A stretch of DNA of 64,000 nt from CAYRFF01 sp964436125. Its GTDB lineage: Bacteria; Bacteroidota; Bacteroidia; Chitinophagales; Saprospiraceae. Below are positions 6,623 through 16,476 of the stretch, piece by piece (position 1 is the stretch's first letter; each line of letters begins with the position of its first letter). Location: NCBI GenBank assembly GCA_964436125.1, contig CAYTBT010000014.1, forward strand, positions 1-64,000, written 5' to 3'. The notes under the pieces were generated by a model. That model saw only the letters and a list, made by a program, of their open reading frames with translations, was not told the origin of the DNA and did no database searches. The translations under genes and the position numbers were made by a program.

Positions 6623-9600
6623 ATGAAAAACATCATACTGGCTACTATATTCCTGTTCATCGGTACATTGTCTTATGCTCAACCATTACCGGTCGAATTA
6701 CAGACACCGGAAATCGTATCTATTAATCGGATGCCCATGAAAGCAACAAGCTTCGCTTATGGCAGTATGGCATTTGCCGAAAGGCAGAAAAAAGAGGAAT
6801 CGAAATACTTCATGTCGCTTGATGGCATCTGGAAATTCCGATGGGTCAAAGATCCCTATGATCGACCACAGGAATTTTATAAAGTAGGCTATGATGATTC
6901 AACATGGGATAATTTTAAAGTGCCGGCCAACTGGGAATTGCACGGCTATGGTATTCCCATTTATCTGAACCAGCCCTATGAATTTACGGGTAAAGAAAAA
7001 ACCGGCTCGGAATTAAATCCACCATACGATATCCCTGAGCATAACAACCCGGTAGGTTCATACAGGAAGACATTCACCGTTCCTGAGAGCTGGAAAGGCA
7101 GGGAAGTTTTTATTCATCTGGGCGCTGTAAAATCTGCCTTTTTTATATGGATCAACGGGAAAAAGGTCGGTTATAGCGAGGACAGCAAGCTGCCGACAGA
7201 ATTTGATATTACACATTACTTGAAGCCGGGGAAAAATCTCATCGCACTGCAGGTTTACCGATGGAGTGACGGCAGTTATCTTGAATGTCAGGACATGTGG
7301 CGTATCTCCGGCATAGAACGGAGCATTTATCTATACAGTACTCCGAAATTGGATATAAGGGACTTCAAGGTGAAAAGTACGCTTATCGATGATTATTCAA
7401 CAGGATTGCTCAATCTCGATATTGAAGTGCACAGCTATAAAATCGAACACGGAACTCTGCACAGTACACCGGATACTTTTGCATTAATTGTGGAAATCCG
7501 CGATGCAGATGGGCAAACTGTTTTCCAGAAAAATATTCCGGGAATTCATTCGGTGCTGGGAAATTATCAAAGGACAGTTCACTTTACTGAGAAATTTCCT
7601 GAAGTCCATCCATGGACGGCTGAAACACCCTATCTCTATAGCTTATTCATCTCTCTGAAAAGCGATGACGGAAGACTCCTTGAGGTAGTGCCCACACATG
7701 TCGGTTTCAGAACTATAGAGATTATTGATGGAAATTTCCTCGTGAACGGTAAGCGCGTATTCCTCAAGGGGGTGAATCGGCATGAACACGACCCGCAGGA
7801 GGGACATACATTGAGTCGTGCGGATATGATCAAGGATATGGAAATGATGAAGAAGCTCAATATTAATGCCGTCCGTTGTTCTCACTATCCTCCGGATCCC
7901 TTATGGCTGAAACTCTGCGATAAATATGGTTTATATGTGATCGATGAGGCCAATATTGAGTCCCACGGACGTTATTACGACCTGGCATATACGCTCGGGA
8001 ATGATAAAAAGTGGAAGAAAGCACATCTGGCACGCATAAAACGTATGTATGAAAGGGATAAGAATCACCCGAGCATCGTCATCTGGTCACTGGGCAATGA
8101 AGCGGGCAATGGGGTGAATTTTTATGCCGCCTATGACTGGTTGAAGGCTCACGATGAACGACCGGTTCAGTATGAACGTGCCGGACTTGACTACAATACC
8201 GATATCTACGTGCCTATGTATCCGTCACCGGCATATCTCAAGAAATATGCGGCTTCCAATCCCAATCGGCCACTCGTCATGTGTGAATACGCACATATCA
8301 TGGGCAATAGTCTCGGGAACTTTAAGGAATATTGGGATATTATCGAGCAGAATCCTCATCTCCAAGGTGGTTTTATCTGGGAGTGGATCGACCAGACATT
8401 TGACACCATAAAAAATGGCAATCGTATCATGACATACGGTGGCGATTTCCCATTGGAAGGTCCTGTCAATGAAAATTTCAGTGACAATAATTTCTGCGTT
8501 AAAGGTGTGGTGACGGCTTATCGCGAGATGACGCCTATGGCGGTGGAGATACGCAAGATTTATCAGAGTATCGACAGTAGGTTACAGGGGAATAAATTGC
8601 ATATCCACAACGAGTTTTTCTTTAAGGGACTTGACAATATCCGCCTCATCTGGGAAGTGCTCGAGAATGGTAAGTCTATTAAAATTGACAGCATTAATCA
8701 CCTGCATGTCGCCCCTCGTGATACCGCTGTGATCGCACTTCCATTAAGCTTCCGCAAATCTCCGCACAAAGAGTATTTACTCAATGTCCGCTATGTGCTT
8801 AAGGATGCCTTGCCCTTCCGCAAGCAAGGATATCGGGTGGCTTATGCACAATTTAAGCTCAATAATCCGGATTTTTCCGATTATGTACCTTCCGGCAAAT
8901 ACAATTTAAGGATCAATAAGCAGGGAACTGAATCGATTGTGGAGGGCAAGAACTTTACCGTCCGATTTGACAATGCACATGGTTTACTATCTGATTATAC
9001 CTTCCGTGGTCAAGAATTAATTGTCAATGGGCCATTTCCTGCCTTCTGGAGAGCACCTACAGATAATGATATCGGTGCAGGCTTTAACCAATCATTGCGT
9101 ATGTGGCGAAAATCCTACCAAGAAGGAAAACTATTAAATACCGATATTCACAAGAATAATGACGGCTCAGTCACAATCTCCTATACTAAGGAATTGGTTA
9201 ATGGTGATGCCCGTGTTACACAATCATATCGTATTTTCAGCGATGGTTCAATTAAAGTGAAAATGAACTTTCAGGCTATCTCCGGCGATTATCCGCTCAT
9301 GATGCGCGTAGGGAATAATCTGCAAGTATCATCGGACTTAAAGCATATCAGCTGGTATGGCCACGGTCCCCGGGAAAACTACTGGGATAGGAAATCAGGC
9401 TCGCCGGTCGGTATTTACCATCAGCTACTGGAGGAACAATATTTCCCTTATGTCCGACCGCAAGAAAGTGGAAATAAAACGGATGTACGATGGTATTCAG
9501 TCACAGATGATCAAGGTAATGGCTTAAAGTTTCTATTCATCGATTCTCTCTTGAACTGTTCAGCACTTCCCTATAATATTGACGATCTTGATCCTGCACC

Positions 9601-9778
9601 GGAAAAACATCAATTTCATTCCGGTGAATTAGTTAAAAGGGATACGATATATATGCATATTGACCTTCGGCAACTCGGCCTCCAGGGAATCAACAGCTGG
9701 GGAGGATGGCCACTTGAGCAATACCGGATACCCTATGCCGATCATCAATACAGTTATTGGATGGTTCCGGTGTGGTAA
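6623..9778 (+). CDS. lacZ: beta-galactosidase, GH2 family, secreted
   Basis: 1051 residues, close to the usual LacZ length of about 1020-1050. An N-terminal signal peptide (MKNIILATIFLFIGTLSYAQ) points to the periplasm. Sugar-binding domain with the SWRNPF-region equivalent at residues 60-230, Ig-like domain to about 370, TIM barrel with HEHDPQ and NAVRCSHYP, acid/base Glu493 in SLGNEAG and nucleophile Glu555 in VMCEYAHIMGNS, then the C-terminal Bgal_small domain (from about 780, ending before SYWMVPVW). It hydrolyses terminal beta-galactosides, probably from oligosaccharides entering the periplasm. It is a single gene, with no SusCD pair beside it. Confidence 0.93.
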   Translation: MKNIILATIFLFIGTLSYAQPLPVELQTPEIVSINRMPMKATSFAYGSMAFAERQKKEESKYFMSLDGIWKFRWVKDPYDRPQEFYKVGYDDSTWDNFKVPANWELHGYGIPIYLNQPYEFTGKEKTGSELNPPYDIPEHNNPVGSYRKTFTVPESWKGREVFIHLGAVKSAFFIWINGKKVGYSEDSKLPTEFDITHYLKPGKNLIALQVYRWSDGSYLECQDMWRISGIERSIYLYSTPKLDIRDFKVKSTLIDDYSTGLLNLDIEVHSYKIEHGTLHSTPDTFALIVEIRDADGQTVFQKNIPGIHSVLGNYQRTVHFTEKFPEVHPWTAETPYLYSLFISLKSDDGRLLEVVPTHVGFRTIEIIDGNFLVNGKRVFLKGVNRHEHDPQEGHTLSRADMIKDMEMMKKLNINAVRCSHYPPDPLWLKLCDKYGLYVIDEANIESHGRYYDLAYTLGNDKKWKKAHLARIKRMYERDKNHPSIVIWSLGNEAGNGVNFYAAYDWLKAHDERPVQYERAGLDYNTDIYVPMYPSPAYLKKYAASNPNRPLVMCEYAHIMGNSLGNFKEYWDIIEQNPHLQGGFIWEWIDQTFDTIKNGNRIMTYGGDFPLEGPVNENFSDNNFCVKGVVTAYREMTPMAVEIRKIYQSIDSRLQGNKLHIHNEFFFKGLDNIRLIWEVLENGKSIKIDSINHLHVAPRDTAVIALPLSFRKSPHKEYLLNVRYVLKDALPFRKQGYRVAYAQFKLNNPDFSDYVPSGKYNLRINKQGTESIVEGKNFTVRFDNAHGLLSDYTFRGQELIVNGPFPAFWRAPTDNDIGAGFNQSLRMWRKSYQEGKLLNTDIHKNNDGSVTISYTKELVNGDARVTQSYRIFSDGSIKVKMNFQAISGDYPLMMRVGNNLQVSSDLKHISWYGHGPRENYWDRKSGSPVGIYHQLLEEQYFPYVRPQESGNKTDVRWYSVTDDQGNGLKFLFIDSLLNCSALPYNIDDLDPAPEKHQFHSGELVKRDTIYMHIDLRQLGLQGINSWGGWPLEQYRIPYADHQYSYWMVPVW

Positions 9779-10069
9779 TGGTGTTTTGAGGTGCTAATCT
9801 CTGCCTCTTGGAAAAGCAAAAATATTCTATTTACATATATCCCATCAAGAGTATAGCACCCATGAAGCATTTTCTCATGGCAATCATCCACTTTATCTTC
9901 GAGCAAATTCGCCTTAGACGGATCCTTATGACGGAAAAAGAACTGATCGATGTCCAAGCCCTTTGATTACGCTCAGTATAGCGCTCAACACAAGGTCCAT
10001 AGACCGTGGCATATAAGCGCTCCTAGACTTTCAGCCTTCGACACATTGAATCGATGTAGTCGGCTCCCA
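9779..10069. other. intergenic, convergent genes, nothing recognised
   Basis: About 290 bp between convergent lacZ and the S9 peptidase. No clear terminator hairpin, RNA gene or frame. The end (about 10030-10080) resembles the CGATTATC-type mosaic repeat phrases seen elsewhere. Confidence 0.35.
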
Positions 10070-12493
10070 TCACCGATTATCCTGCCCTAGCGGCATCAGG
10101 TTCTCTTGAAACAAGCGATAAATACGTTTATATTCATCGGTCCAGCTGCTCGATTCTGTAAATCCATGTCCTTCAAGTGGGTAAACCGCGAGCTCCCAGT
10201 TCTCTTTGCCTAGCTCAATGAGCTTCTGCGAGACACGTACAATATCTTGAAAGTGCACATTCCTGTCCAGCATGCCGTGGCACATCAACAATTCCTCGTT
10301 AAGGCCTTCTGCATAGTATATCGGAGAGCTCTGCACATACGCAATACTATCGCTCTGTGGGGTATTCAGAATATCGGAGGTATAAGCGTGATTATAATGT
10401 GCCCAATCTGCTACCGATCGCAAGGCGGCTCCACATGCAAATACATCGGTTTTAAACAATGCCATCAAGGTCATAAATCCACCATAAGATCCTCCCCATA
10501 TCCCGATCTTATCCGGGTTTACATTGAGTTCTTTCACCATATACCTTGCTCCATCGACAATATCTTCTAGATCATTACCTCCCATGTGGCGATAAATCGC
10601 GGTACGCCAGTCACGGCCATATCCTGCACTCCCGCGATAGTCTATGTCCATAACTGTATAACCTTGATCGACAAGTAGGTTAATAAACATGTGTTCGCGG
10701 AAATAATAACTCCAATATTTTTTCACATCCTGTAGATAGCCTGCTCCGTGAACAAATATCACTCCAGGCCTCGTTGAAGCTTGATCCTCGGGTTTATATA
10801 CACTTGCATATACTTCATACCCATCGCGGTCGGTAAATGTAATAATCTCCGGTTTTCTCCATGGATAGGATTGGTATTCGGCACTTTCCGCTTTGTGCGT
10901 GATGCGTTCTGCCTCAGCATCCGGTTTATTGGCTTTCAGGTAGAGTTCCCATGGATGAACTGCCGTCGAGAACCTGATTGCTATATGTTCTTCATCCGGG
11001 GAAACAACAACATCATTTCCTCCCTCCATCGTAGTGATACGCACTTGCTTTCCACTTGCAACATCGATATGATAAAATTGCATCTGTCCGGGTTCCACGG
11101 CATTTGTCGTAAGATAAAATAATCCGGGCTCTGTGCTTGATAATTGCGCGTCGAGAACCTCGTAATCTCCTCGGGTGAGCATCCGCGTTTTCCCTGACTT
11201 TATATCGCTTGTATAGAGATGCGAATAACCGGATTCTTCAGACTGAAACCAGACTGTATGCCCGTCAAGCCAGCCTACATTCCCCAAGCTATATGGATAG
11301 CCGATGCCCGGTCCACCTATCCAGGCATCATCGTGTTGCCTGTCGAGCAATTTCAATTTTCCCTTCTCCGGATCGAGCAACATTATCCACCGGTCCTTAT
11401 GATCCAGCGCTCTTATGACATAAAATACAGCTGAATTCTTCTTATTCCATTGGGGAGCGGAAAAATACACGGAACGCATGGGTGGATTCTTTTTCAGTGT
11501 CTTGTATTTATCCGGATAATTTTTCTTGATATAGCTAGGGATATCTCTGATACCCGGAATCTGTTCTGTATCTATTTCATAAGCGCTATCCCGGCGCATA
11601 TCATACACATAATTGTGAAATGAAGCTTGTTTACTACCGACCTTAGGTCTGGCAGGCAAGTCTTCAATATAGCCTGATTTAGTGACATAATTGGGGACAA
11701 TGGTCTTTTCTGCCTCGGCTTTTTCCATCAGCTGATAAAGGATGTAATTCCCATCGGGACTGATGGATAGATTAACGAGCTTTTTCCCTTCAAGATATAT
11801 GGGCAATGGCTCATCTTTCAATTCTTTATGTCTTTCATAATTTTCCTCCCTCTGCTCTTGTTCCTTATCTCGCTTACGCAAAATGGAGGAATTCTCAAGG
11901 GCATCTTCATGTAAAAATATTTCTCTGGCTGTCGGTTTTGGATCTGTCGGTGCTTTCCCCTTCCTAAAATCTGTCAGTTGTATAGTCGTTCCACCTTTGA
12001 GCCTAATGGCATAGAGATTATTTCCCTCCCTGTACACAACGTGTGTATCAAAGAAGGCAAATTTAGGTTTGCTGATATGCTTCTGAGTTTTTAAAAGCAA
12101 ATTTATTTTCCCGGACTGAAGGTCGAGTACTTTAAGCGCATTCCCCTCTATATAAACGAGTTTGCTCCTATCGCTATTCCAGGAACCATATCGTTGAGCC
12201 AGTGCTTCTCGTGCCTCTTTATAGCTCGTGCGATGAGGCTGGTGATCCCTCATGCTTATAACATAGAGAGAGTCGGCCGGTGCGCCTGTAAGATTCCAGA
12301 AAAAGTACAGATTATCGCCATTCGGTGACCAGAAAGCTTGTGATGGCGAGCTTCCTATCCATTGCGGGTCTCGCATTATTTCTTCTAGGCTCAATGGTGC
12401 TAGCTTGATCTTGTCCTGTGCTTGAAGCTGAATGAAGGAAACTGTCACAGTAAGGGATATCACAATTAAAGCTATCGGAAATATTTTCTTCAT
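10070..12493 (-). CDS. S9 family prolyl oligopeptidase / DPP-IV-like peptidase
   Basis: 807 residues from ATG 12493, which begins the signal peptide (MKKIFPIALIVISLTVTVSFIQLQAQ). A beta-propeller of WD-like strands (residues about 40-520) precedes an alpha/beta hydrolase domain. The catalytic triad is visible: Ser in GIWGGSYGGFMT, Asp in GMLDRNVHF and His in PLEGHGF. Such enzymes cut after proline or alanine near peptide N-termini and act in the periplasm in Bacteroidota to process imported peptides. The domain order matches the DPP-IV N-terminal domain plus Peptidase_S9. It is monocistronic; the next gene upstream is divergent. Confidence 0.9.
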   Translation of the reverse strand: MKKIFPIALIVISLTVTVSFIQLQAQDKIKLAPLSLEEIMRDPQWIGSSPSQAFWSPNGDNLYFFWNLTGAPADSLYVISMRDHQPHRTSYKEAREALAQRYGSWNSDRSKLVYIEGNALKVLDLQSGKINLLLKTQKHISKPKFAFFDTHVVYREGNNLYAIRLKGGTTIQLTDFRKGKAPTDPKPTAREIFLHEDALENSSILRKRDKEQEQREENYERHKELKDEPLPIYLEGKKLVNLSISPDGNYILYQLMEKAEAEKTIVPNYVTKSGYIEDLPARPKVGSKQASFHNYVYDMRRDSAYEIDTEQIPGIRDIPSYIKKNYPDKYKTLKKNPPMRSVYFSAPQWNKKNSAVFYVIRALDHKDRWIMLLDPEKGKLKLLDRQHDDAWIGGPGIGYPYSLGNVGWLDGHTVWFQSEESGYSHLYTSDIKSGKTRMLTRGDYEVLDAQLSSTEPGLFYLTTNAVEPGQMQFYHIDVASGKQVRITTMEGGNDVVVSPDEEHIAIRFSTAVHPWELYLKANKPDAEAERITHKAESAEYQSYPWRKPEIITFTDRDGYEVYASVYKPEDQASTRPGVIFVHGAGYLQDVKKYWSYYFREHMFINLLVDQGYTVMDIDYRGSAGYGRDWRTAIYRHMGGNDLEDIVDGARYMVKELNVNPDKIGIWGGSYGGFMTLMALFKTDVFACGAALRSVADWAHYNHAYTSDILNTPQSDSIAYVQSSPIYYAEGLNEELLMCHGMLDRNVHFQDIVRVSQKLIELGKENWELAVYPLEGHGFTESSSWTDEYKRIYRLFQENLMPLGQDNR

Positions 12494-12499
12494 AATCAC

Positions 12500-12855
12500 G
12501 CGTTTTCTTGGTCAATAGATACCACAAGATAAGAATCCTGCTTGAAGATAGCCGGCTTCTCTCAAGCTTATTTGACTAAGGTGTCTGCCTCCATGCTTCA
12601 ATGTAAGATAAAATGCTGTGATTTTTTTATTGTTCATAGGATATTCAACTCGCATATTCTTCAGGAAATAAGGCGATATACCCCGAAAACTTTAAATATC
12701 TGTCCTGCACCACAAAACACATTCGTAAATATTTTACTTTGTCAATAAGCTGAATACCTGTTTAAGCCTTAAGAGTTGAAGAAATCCTTCTGCGGTATTC
12801 ATCAAAAAAGTGAATATTGTTGTATAATTGTCATTCAGTTATAAAAAGATAAGGA
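12500..12855. other. intergenic, nothing recognised
   Basis: 356 bp between divergent genes. AT-rich, presumably holding two promoters; no hairpin, repeat or RNA gene stands out. Confidence 0.35.
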
Positions 12856-13404
12856 ATGCAGCAAGATAAAATAATTACCATCAATGATAATTTACGCCTC
12901 AGGCCATTAACACAAGATGACGCAGAGGCTCTACAAAAGATAGGAGACAATAAAAATATCTGGCGATGGGTGCGGGATCGATTTCCAAATCCATTCACGG
13001 TTCAAGATGCACGTGAATATCTCGATCGCCTTGGCTCCTCAGAGCTCCGCTTCTACCGCGGTATAGAATTTGAGAATGAGCTCGTAGGTGTTATCGGGCT
13101 TAAACGCAAGGAGTATATTAATCGCTATTCGGCAGAAATGGGCTATTGGATAGGCCAGGATTACTGGAATATGGGATTCGCAACACAAGCAGTGATGGCA
13201 ATGCTTTCCGTAGCATTCGATGAATGGGAACTGATGCGTGTATTTGCATTTACAATGGAAGGCAACGATGCCTCACAACGCGTTCTTGAAAAAGCAGAAT
13301 TCACCTATGAAGGAGTGAAACGCAAAGCGGTTTACAAGGATGATAAATTTCACGATGAGCTCTTCTTCAGCATCCTCCGCGATGAATATAAGGTACTGCA
13401 TTGA
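12856..13404 (+). CDS. GNAT acetyltransferase, RimJ/RimL type
   Basis: 182 residues, cytoplasmic. The layout is that of ribosomal-protein N-acetyltransferase relatives: N-terminal LRPLTQDDAEAL, then AEMGYWIGQDYWNMGFATQAV, the acetyl-CoA pyrophosphate loop (here Q-D-Y-W-N-M-G-F-A-T), and the late motif VFAFTMEGNDASQRVLEKAEFTYEG. The acceptor substrate cannot be inferred from sequence. It is a single gene with its own promoter region. Confidence 0.87.
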   Translation: MQQDKIITINDNLRLRPLTQDDAEALQKIGDNKNIWRWVRDRFPNPFTVQDAREYLDRLGSSELRFYRGIEFENELVGVIGLKRKEYINRYSAEMGYWIGQDYWNMGFATQAVMAMLSVAFDEWELMRVFAFTMEGNDASQRVLEKAEFTYEGVKRKAVYKDDKFHDELFFSILRDEYKVLH

Positions 13405-13655
13405 GGCACTTATGGCTGGTGTCGGTAAGTGATAGGGCTGACGAGTAATCGTTAAGGGGAGATGCGCTGATTACGTACAGAATACGGAAATCAAGCTAAA
13501 TCGAAAAGCAATTATTCTACATGTTTAATTCACCCGGTCAAAAGTCTAAAGCCGTCTTTTACCACTTTCTCCTGTTTTTTCTACGCACTCGCTACGACGA
13601 GAAGATGCTACCAAGGGCACTTACTACTCCCTAGTAAAGCATAGCCTCTTCAAGC

Positions 13656-14252
13656 TTAATTTCTGAATCTTCTTCTTTTCTTTCCACGCATCCGTTGAGC
13701 CTGTCGCATATGTTGCGGATTTCTACCTCGGCTTTGCTTGAGGATTTCTTTTAGTTGTACAACCTGACTTTTTACGTGGCTTTCAGTAATATCGAGTTTA
13801 TCGATCTGCCGCATATAGTGTCTGGCGACGTTGAGGTTCCCGTTATTGGCATAGATTGCAGCAAGCTGGAATTTTACGAGTGCTTTTTCATTATCCGTCG
13901 GCAATTTTAATCCTTCAGCCTGCTTAAAATACGCTTTACCTTCTTCAGATTGCCCTTTCTGCAATGCAATCGAGCCTTTTAAGATGTAGTAGTAAGCGCG
14001 ATTGGTAACGTAGAGAAGCTTGGGAGTTAAAGTCAAGTTCAAGCGTTTTTCAGCTTTATCAAAATCTTGTGTTTCCACAAATTTGGCTGCCGATTGCACT
14101 GTACCGAGCATAAGATATGAAACAAGGAATAACAGGCCTATGAACAATAATGGAAATGCATACCAAAAGCCGAATGCAAATGCCAATATCACCCCTCCAC
14201 CGAGCAAGAGGCCTATCAAAGCAAATTTCAAGTAAATATTAATAGAAAACAT
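13656..14252 (-). CDS. hypothetical membrane protein with TPR-like helices
   Basis: 198 residues. Two adjacent hydrophobic helices at residues about 8-28 and 31-52 (IYLKFALIGLLLGGGVILAF, then FPLLFIGLLFLVSYLML) anchor the protein in the inner membrane. The following region has a TPR-like helical hairpin series (YYYILKGSIALQKGQSEEGKAYFKQAEGL, ALVKFQLAAIYANNGNLNVARHYM). The C-terminus is strongly basic (GKKRRRFRN). No family name recognised. It lies 122 bp downstream of the GlmU-like gene, same strand, and may be co-transcribed with it. Confidence 0.7.
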   Translation of the reverse strand: MFSINIYLKFALIGLLLGGGVILAFAFGFWYAFPLLFIGLLFLVSYLMLGTVQSAAKFVETQDFDKAEKRLNLTLTPKLLYVTNRAYYYILKGSIALQKGQSEEGKAYFKQAEGLKLPTDNEKALVKFQLAAIYANNGNLNVARHYMRQIDKLDITESHVKSQVVQLKEILKQSRGRNPQHMRQAQRMRGKKRRRFRN

Positions 14253-14374
14253 AGATATATTTTAATTTTTTGTCTTTATCGCTGCTTGTTATGTCATGGA
14301 ATACATATCATCCCTGAACTGTTTAGAAATTCTCACGCCAAGGTACTGCATGCAAGAATTTGCAATATTATTGA

Positions 14375-15574
14375 TTAATTATTTCTCATGCTACGCGTCC
14401 GTTCATAGATATATGCAAGAACTTTCAACATTCCTTCATCCATCGCTTTATCTCTCCTTTTCATCATCCGAGTTGCGGTGCGGATAGCTTTCTCAAAGTC
14501 ATGTGTCTCCCAGCCATACTTGCTTCCTCCCCAGCTGAACGAGGGCACAAATTTGGGTGGAAACCCACTATCAAACACATTTACGCATATTCCGAGTACT
14601 GTACCTGTATTGAACATCGTATTAATCCCACACTTGGAGTGGTCACCCATCACCAGGCCACAGAACCTACTTCCCGTAGGCATGTATGTACGTTCATCAT
14701 AAGACCACTGACTGACAATAGAGTAATTATTCTTGAGATTGGAGGTATTGGTATCTGCTCCGAGGTTACACCATGAGCCGATAATTGAATTGCCGAGAAA
14801 ACCATCATGCCCTTTATTACTGTAGGCCATTATTATTGAGTTATTCACCTCACCGCCTACGCGAGATTGAACGCCGATAGATGTATCCGGGAAAATCCGT
14901 GCTCCCATTTTAATTACCGCGCCATCTCCGACGGCAAGTGGGCCTCGCAGATGACTACCTTCTTGAATTTCAGCATTTTTGCCGATATAAATAGGTCCTT
15001 CCGAGGTATTAAACGTCGCAGCATAAGCTTTCACACCTTCCTCGAGGAAGAGCGGATGGTCGCCTATATGTGTATTGGAAGGATGGAGCTCAGCAGATTC
15101 TTTTCCTGCAGTAATTAAGGCAAAGTCTCGCTCGATTTCCCTGCCATTATTCATAAATAAATCAGAAGGTCTATGGATAAGCTGTACAATTTCATCCTCC
15201 ATCTGACTTCCCTTCAATTCTCCGATATCTTTATCATCAATTAATGCCCTGAAATTCTTCTCATTGAGGCGGACGGCGATAAGGTCATCACCTTTTAACA
15301 GTGCCTCATTGTAGTTCAAGCCCTCAATTTTCTTCACAAGCTCAGCTGTAGGCAACACACGTGCATTAATAACGAGATTATCAGAACCTATTTCAATCGG
15401 AAACAAGCCAGTAAGATAATCCTGTGTGATATAACTTACAGAACCATCGAGATACATCTCCCACTTCTCGCTGAGCTTTAAAGCGCCGATCTGCAACTCA
15501 CCGATAGGCCGATTAAAGACCAGTGGCAGAAGTTTATCTCGTCCATTATCGTCAAACAAAATGATATTCTTCAT
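14375..15574 (-). CDS. GlmU-like putative sugar nucleotidyl/acetyltransferase
   Basis: 399 residues from ATG 15574 (MKNIILFDDNGRDKLLPL). It matches the Bacteroidota family named alternative GlmU: an N-terminal half related in layout to nucleotidyltransferases but lacking the classic GxGTRM loop (RPIGELQIGALKLSEKW is seen instead), and a C-terminal left-handed beta-helix with hexapeptide turns (AVIKMGARIFPDTSIGVQSRVGGEV, NSIIGSWCNLGADTNTSNL). Thought to act in UDP-GlcNAc or a related sugar-nucleotide synthesis. The first residues overlap nothing; an upstream in-frame ATG at 15586 is less likely. Confidence 0.8.
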   Translation of the reverse strand: MKNIILFDDNGRDKLLPLVFNRPIGELQIGALKLSEKWEMYLDGSVSYITQDYLTGLFPIEIGSDNLVINARVLPTAELVKKIEGLNYNEALLKGDDLIAVRLNEKNFRALIDDKDIGELKGSQMEDEIVQLIHRPSDLFMNNGREIERDFALITAGKESAELHPSNTHIGDHPLFLEEGVKAYAATFNTSEGPIYIGKNAEIQEGSHLRGPLAVGDGAVIKMGARIFPDTSIGVQSRVGGEVNNSIIMAYSNKGHDGFLGNSIIGSWCNLGADTNTSNLKNNYSIVSQWSYDERTYMPTGSRFCGLVMGDHSKCGINTMFNTGTVLGICVNVFDSGFPPKFVPSFSWGGSKYGWETHDFEKAIRTATRMMKRRDKAMDEGMLKVLAYIYERTRSMRNN

Positions 15575-15596
15575 AACTCTATCCAATATATACTAT

Positions 15597-15659
15597 AAAA
15601 AAAGCTCCGTTTCAACCTCAATGTCATTTCATATAAAACGACTTGCTGAAACGGAGCTT
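15597..15659 (-). terminator. rho-independent terminator of L31 gene
   Basis: On the minus strand the hairpin arms AAGCTCCGTTTCA and TGAAACGGAGCTT (13 bp) are separated by a 33-bp loop and followed by a run of seven T. It ends transcription from the L31/YraN genes before the GlmU-like gene. Confidence 0.8.
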
Positions 15660-15707
15660 CCACTTAATTCCTTCTGCGAGATTCACATTGAGGTGTGCAT
15701 CTTAAAC

Positions 15708-16004
15708 TTACCCTTCTTGCGCCTCTTTCTTTGCCTCTTCTTTTTTCTTGGCAAATCTAGACTTGGCAAATTTCTTGTTAAACTTATCAATTCTACCGGC
15801 AGAATCCACAAATTTCATCTTTCCGGTAAAGAATGGGTGTGAATAAGCGCTTATTTCAAGCTTCACTAGTGGATACTCATTGCCGTCCTCCCACGTTGTC
15901 GTTTCATTGGTCGGTGCACATGAGTGCGTTAAGAAGGAATCTCCGCTTGAGATATCCTTAAAGACTACAAGTCTGTAATTATCCGGATGTATTTCCTTTT
16001 TCAT
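15708..16004 (-). CDS. rpmE2: 50S ribosomal protein L31 type B
   Basis: 98 residues from ATG 16004 (MKKEIHPDNYRLVVFKD). Motifs of L31: SGDSFLTHSCA, then EYPLVKLEISAYSHPFFTGKMKFVDSAGRIDKFNKKF. The zinc-binding cysteines of the A type are absent, so this is the zinc-independent B type. A lysine/alanine-rich tail (KKKEEAKKEAQEG) extends it slightly. It binds the large ribosomal subunit at the central protuberance. It is followed by a strong terminator at 15597-15659. Confidence 0.94.
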   Translation of the reverse strand: MKKEIHPDNYRLVVFKDISSGDSFLTHSCAPTNETTTWEDGNEYPLVKLEISAYSHPFFTGKMKFVDSAGRIDKFNKKFAKSRFAKKKEEAKKEAQEG

Positions 16005-16073
16005 AACTTTTAATTCATTTTCTGTAAAGGAATGCAAATGTACGTTAAATTTCTTCCACAGACAAGTGTATGA

Positions 16074-16445
16074 TTAAAATTTCCACTTTGGATAGAAAAA
16101 GTCCTTCCTGAGCCGCACATTATAGTTGTGTCTATCGTGATATTGCACCTCAATCAAGTCGAATCTTATTTCCCAGCTATGCCCTATTTCATTCATATAA
16201 ATCGCTGCCGCCTGGGCAAGTCGCGATCGTTGTCCCTCGCTGACCACAGAAGCTACCTCCGCTTGTCGTATGTGTCTCGTCTTCACCTCAACAAATACCA
16301 GCACATCGCCTTCCATCGCTATAATATCCACCTCTGCATAAGAAGCGTGATAATTCCGCTCTAGAATTGTAAATTTTAGCTTCCGCAAATGCGCTATCGC
16401 AAGTTCCTCACCCCATTCTCCGATACTTTGCATAGATTTGCTCAT
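16074..16445 (-). CDS. YraN/UPF0102 family nuclease-fold protein
   Basis: 123 residues. Restriction-endonuclease-like fold: Glu in GEWGEELAIAHL, then AEVDIIAMEGDVLVFVEVKTRH, which holds the Asp and the E-x-K of the PD-(D/E)xK site. The family is widespread but its physiological role is not settled; a link to recombination or replication has been suggested. It lies 69 bp upstream of the L31 gene on the same strand and is divergent from the isomerase gene, whose ATG is only 31 bp away. One ATTTGCGNAAGCT copy is inside it (16378-16390). Confidence 0.87.
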   Translation of the reverse strand: MSKSMQSIGEWGEELAIAHLRKLKFTILERNYHASYAEVDIIAMEGDVLVFVEVKTRHIRQAEVASVVSEGQRSRLAQAAAIYMNEIGHSWEIRFDLIEVQYHDRHNYNVRLRKDFFYPKWKF

Positions 16446-16476
16446 CTTTTTTCCTAGGATTGCTTATACTTGCGTT